Assembly (NCBI GenBank): GCA_963754235.1
Contig: CAVWFK010000044.1
Coordinates: 620,001 to 684,000, forward strand
From: DATAYA01 sp963754235
GTDB taxonomy: Bacteria; Pseudomonadota; Alphaproteobacteria; Acetobacterales; Acetobacteraceae
Direction of reading: 5' to 3'
Length of the DNA: 64,000 bases
A model generated the notes under the pieces. It made no database searches, had not been told where the DNA came from, and worked only from the letters and a program-made list of their open reading frames with translations. Shown piece after piece: positions 61,343 to 64,000 of this stretch; position 1 is the first letter of the stretch; every line of letters starts with the position of its first letter. Position numbers and translations under genes: made by a program.

Positions 61343-62247
61343 GGGCGCACGACACCGCGCCTCGCCGCCGTTTGGCGTTCGAGCCGACGAGACGGGCGGG
61401 TGCGTTGCTGCGGGCCGTTCGTGGCCTCCGGGCCGCATCCCGGCGAGGCGAGCCTGCGGTTGGGCCGAACGGGGTGGGGCCGGACTGGCATCCGCATTTT
61501 GGCCGGATCGGCGGGTCCGGCCTGGAATCCTGGCTGGGCCGCTACCCGGACCTCGGCCCGCCTACCCGTTCCATCGTGTTGGCCACGGACGAGAGGACCG
61601 GCAGCGAGTGGCTCTGCCAATTGCTCGGCGCCACGGGGCGGCTCGGGCGGCCGTCGGAATACCTGAACACGCTCTGGATGCGACGCTTCATCCCCGACTA
61701 TCCGGACGACGTGCCGGCTCAACTCGGCATCGCCCACCAGGTGGGCACCACCGGCAACGGCTGCTTCGCGATGAAGCTGCACCCGTGGCACGTCGATCGC
61801 CTGCTGGCCGGCGCAGAGCACACGGCCACGTTTCCTGCGCCGGTGTTCGTTCGGCTGCTGCGGCATGACCTGCTGGGGCAAGCCATCTCGCTCTATCGCG
61901 CTCGCGCGACGATGTCCTACCATTTCCATCACACTGAGAAATGCGCCGCCGCGTTCGACGGCCCTGCGATCGAGGCGATCCTGCGCGAACTGGCCGCTAA
62001 CCGGATGCGCTGGGAGACCTATTTCGCGCGCAACGCCCTGAAACCGCTGGTGGTGAGCTACGAGGAGCTCCGCGCCGATCCGCTCGATGTGGTGCGCCGG
62101 GTCGCCGCCCTGGTGGGCGAGACGGTGCGGCGCCGGGACATCGTCTGCCCGGTGCCGATGGGCGTGCAGGCCGACGCGCAGAACGAAGAGTGGCGGGAAC
62201 GCTTCGTCTGCGAGCGAGCCGATCTCAACCGATTCGATCCGGCGTAG
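61339..62247 (+). CDS. Stf0-type sulfotransferase
   Basis: 302 residues from GTG 61339. After an Arg-rich N terminus comes IVLATDERTGSEWLCQLLGATGRLGRPSEYL, the PAPS-binding 5' loop of Stf0 (trehalose 2-sulfotransferase), then FAMKLHPWHV, VRLLRHDLLGQAISLYRA (3'-phosphate binding) and VVSYEELRADPLDVVRRVAALVG. It would transfer sulfate to a carbohydrate acceptor. Cytoplasmic. Translation is coupled to the upstream E1-like gene, an unexpected combination. Confidence 0.87.
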   Translation: MRAHDTAPRRRLAFEPTRRAGALLRAVRGLRAASRRGEPAVGPNGVGPDWHPHFGRIGGSGLESWLGRYPDLGPPTRSIVLATDERTGSEWLCQLLGATGRLGRPSEYLNTLWMRRFIPDYPDDVPAQLGIAHQVGTTGNGCFAMKLHPWHVDRLLAGAEHTATFPAPVFVRLLRHDLLGQAISLYRARATMSYHFHHTEKCAAAFDGPAIEAILRELAANRMRWETYFARNALKPLVVSYEELRADPLDVVRRVAALVGETVRRRDIVCPVPMGVQADAQNEEWRERFVCERADLNRFDPA

Positions 62248-62377
62248 CCTCGAGGGCCGCCGACCGGCCTCCCTTCCTCGCGGCTTCAGCTCTCGGACCG
62301 GCGTTCCTGTGCCGAGGCTGACCTTGTGACCAGGTGCGGCGTGCGCTACACGCGCCGCCGCACGCCGGCCGCTGCGC

Positions 62378-62462
<85 letters not shown>

Positions 62463-62520
62463 CCGCCCAAGGTATGGCAGCCGAGGGCAATGCACCCGAG
62501 GCAATGGGGTTTTCGCGGCG

Positions 62521-63915
62521 ATGCAGGTGACCGAGACGCTCTCCGACGGGCTGAAGCGCGGCTTCACCATCGTCGTCCCCGGCAGCGAGATCGAGGGCAA
62601 GCGGAGTGCACGCCTCTCCGAGCTGGGCCGCACCGTGAACCTGCCCGGCTTCCGCCCCGGCAAAGTGCCCCCGACCGTGATCCGGCAACGTTACGGCAGC
62701 GCGGTGCAGGCCGAGGTGCTGGAGCAGAGCGTCAGCGAGGCGACCCGCCAGGCGCTCGCCGATCGGGGCCTGCGCCCGGCGCTGCAGCCCAAGGTGGACG
62801 TCATCGAGGCCGCCGCCGGCACGGCCGACCTCGCGTTCAAGCTCGAAGTCGAGCTGATGCCCGAGATCGCGGTGCCCGATCTCGCGACGCTCTCTGTCAG
62901 CCGCCTGAAGGCCAAGCCGGCCGAGACCGCGATCGACAAGACGGTGGCCGACCTCGCCCGCCGCCGCCGCGAGAGCGCGCCCGTGGAAGAAGATCGCGGC
63001 GCCGAGCCCGGCGAGCTCCTGACCGTGGACTACATCGGCCGCGTGGACGGCGAAGCGTTCAAGGGCGGCAGCGCGACCGGCCAGACGGTCGAGGTCGGTG
63101 CCGAGGGCTTCATCCCCGGGTTCAGCGAGGGGTTGGCCGGGCTCCGCCCGGGCGAGACCCGCACCATTGGGGCCACCCTTCCCGAGACTTTCCCGGACAA
63201 GGCGCTGGCCGGCAAGCAGGCCGCCTTCGAGGTGACGGCGCGCACGCTTCGCCGGCCGATCGAAGCGCCGATCGACGACGCTTTCGCCGAGAAGATCGGC
63301 TTCGACAGCCTGGCCGATCTGCGCCAGGCGATCGGCGGCCAGATGCAGCGCGAATACGACCAGTTCAGCCGCCTGCGTATCAAGCGCGAGCTGCTCGACG
63401 CGCTCGCCGCACGGGCCGAGTTCCCGATCCCCGAGGGCATGGTGCAGGCGGAGTTCGACCAGATCTGGTCGCGGGTGCAGCAGGAGCGCGCGGCCGGGCA
63501 GGCGGATGCCGAGGACAAGGACAAGGACGAGGCGACCTTGCGGGCCGAATACCGCGCCATCGCTGAGCGGCGGGTGCGGCTCGGCCTGCTGCTGGCCGAG
63601 ATCGGGCGGCTCAACGGCATCACGGTGGCACCCGACGAGATGACCCGGGCGATGCGCGCCGAGGCCGGCCGCTATCCCGGCCGCGAGGCGCAGGTGATGG
63701 AGTTCTTCCGCAAGAACCCGGGAGCGGCCGAGGGGCTGCGCGGGCCGATCTTCGAGGAGAAGGTCATCGATTTCATCCTCGAACTGGCCCAGGTGACCGA
63801 TCGCGAGGTGGCTCCGGAAGAGCTGAACCTCGAGCCGGACCCGGTGCCCCCGGCGGCTGCGGCCCCGCCATCCGACCAGGAGCAGGGGGAGGCGGCTGGA
63901 ACTCCGCCCGCGTGA
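62521..63915 (+). CDS. tig: Trigger factor
   Basis: 464 residues from ATG 62521. The N-terminal ribosome-binding domain contains GFRPGKVPPTVIRQRYG; the FKBP-like PPIase domain covers about 150-235 (DYIGRVDGEAFKGGSA; FIPGFSEGLAGLRPGE), followed by the helical C-terminal chaperone domain and a Pro/Ala/Glu-rich tail. Binds nascent chains at the exit tunnel. Followed by clpP after 49 bases, a gap that contains a GTCGGG/CCCGAC hairpin at 63931-63950. Confidence 0.96.
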   Translation: MQVTETLSDGLKRGFTIVVPGSEIEGKRSARLSELGRTVNLPGFRPGKVPPTVIRQRYGSAVQAEVLEQSVSEATRQALADRGLRPALQPKVDVIEAAAGTADLAFKLEVELMPEIAVPDLATLSVSRLKAKPAETAIDKTVADLARRRRESAPVEEDRGAEPGELLTVDYIGRVDGEAFKGGSATGQTVEVGAEGFIPGFSEGLAGLRPGETRTIGATLPETFPDKALAGKQAAFEVTARTLRRPIEAPIDDAFAEKIGFDSLADLRQAIGGQMQREYDQFSRLRIKRELLDALAARAEFPIPEGMVQAEFDQIWSRVQQERAAGQADAEDKDKDEATLRAEYRAIAERRVRLGLLLAEIGRLNGITVAPDEMTRAMRAEAGRYPGREAQVMEFFRKNPGAAEGLRGPIFEEKVIDFILELAQVTDREVAPEELNLEPDPVPPAAAAPPSDQEQGEAAGTPPA

Positions 63916-63964
63916 GACTATCTTACCTGGGTCGGGGCATTCGGCCCGACGCAGGGGACTGATC

Positions 63965-64000
63965 ATGGCCGACCGCGATCCGGTTGAGATTTACTCCAAC
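63965..64000 (+). CDS. clpP: ATP-dependent Clp protease proteolytic subunit, 5' end only
   Basis: Twelve codons, MADRDPVEIYSN, before the window ends. The DPVEIYSN beginning and the position after tig match ClpP of Rhodospirillales. Active-site residues lie outside the window. Confidence 0.7.
   Translation, partial: MADRDPVEIYSN

Noticed and set aside
58916..61438. 840-codon open frame on the minus strand
   Set aside because: Exact antisense shadow of the E1/transketolase-like gene; Arg/His/Ala-rich composition, no recognisable motif.

Overview
The window is about 64 kb of very GC-rich, gene-dense DNA. It looks like the chromosome of an alphaproteobacterium, most likely Rhodospirillales/Acetobacteraceae. 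Grounds: hemC divergent from tsaD with gpsA downstream; an ECF sigma factor translationally coupled to an NrsF-type anti-sigma factor; rpsU divergent from def and a COQ9-family gene; and the order tRNA-Leu, tig, clpP. This assignment is an inference from gene order and family content; no rRNA is present. There is no prophage, CRISPR array or plasmid backbone.

Left part (1-18 kb), mostly housekeeping: a partial SoeA/formate-dehydrogenase-like molybdoenzyme, a dienelactone hydrolase, hemC|tsaD, a truncated antitoxin-like gene, gpsA, murJ, trpS, a GNAT acetyltransferase, a gene-free repeat-rich 0.9 kb, a DUF2066 exported protein, NTF2-like and unknown proteins, a secreted trypsin-like protease, an L-2-hydroxyglutarate-oxidase-like flavoenzyme, the sigF/nrsF pair, map, a glyoxalase-fold protein and a monooxygenase-fold protein.

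Centre (18-37.3 kb), a catabolic/transport island of two divergent gene sets. Minus strand: a Tm-1-like ATP-binding protein, a PEP-hydrolase-like TIM barrel, a Pot-type ABC importer (binding protein, two permeases, ATPase) and a GH63/MGH1-like glycosidase. Plus strand: a second importer (Tat-exported binding protein, two permeases, small membrane protein, two different ATPases), two sugar isomerase/epimerase TIM barrels, a DhaK-DhaL-type ketose kinase and a Gfo/Idh/MocA dehydrogenase. Together these suggest uptake, isomerisation/oxidation and phosphorylation of a sugar or polyol whose identity cannot be read from the sequence. The two ATPases of the second importer have complementary degenerate motifs, predicting one catalytic and one non-catalytic site.

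Right edge of the island (37.3-39.1 kb) is a scar: a decayed LysR gene, a probable group II intron remnant and an IS1634-like transposase fragment. Next (39-44 kb) come a GcvA-like LysR regulator, a CmcJ/NvfI-family oxidoreductase, an aldo/keto reductase broken by an in-frame amber codon, an aquaporin with a plant-TIP2-like selectivity filter, a small secreted repeat protein and Dps.

Right part (44-64 kb): cbpM/cbpA, an SbmA-like ABC exporter with a DUF1499 lipoprotein, gamma-glutamyltransferase, rpsU (lacking its expected stop codon), def, a COQ9-family gene, cinA, pgpA, a lytic transglycosylase, bifunctional NAD(P)HX repair enzyme, malonyl-CoA decarboxylase, a DUF2442 protein, panE, an AceE/MdeB-type E1, an Stf0 sulfotransferase, tRNA-Leu(UAG), tig and the first codons of clpP.

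Two window-wide features stand out: a family of dispersed GC-rich palindromes, twice arranged as large inverted composites; and an unusual number of single-base lesions in otherwise well-conserved genes, which could be assembly errors or genuine decay.
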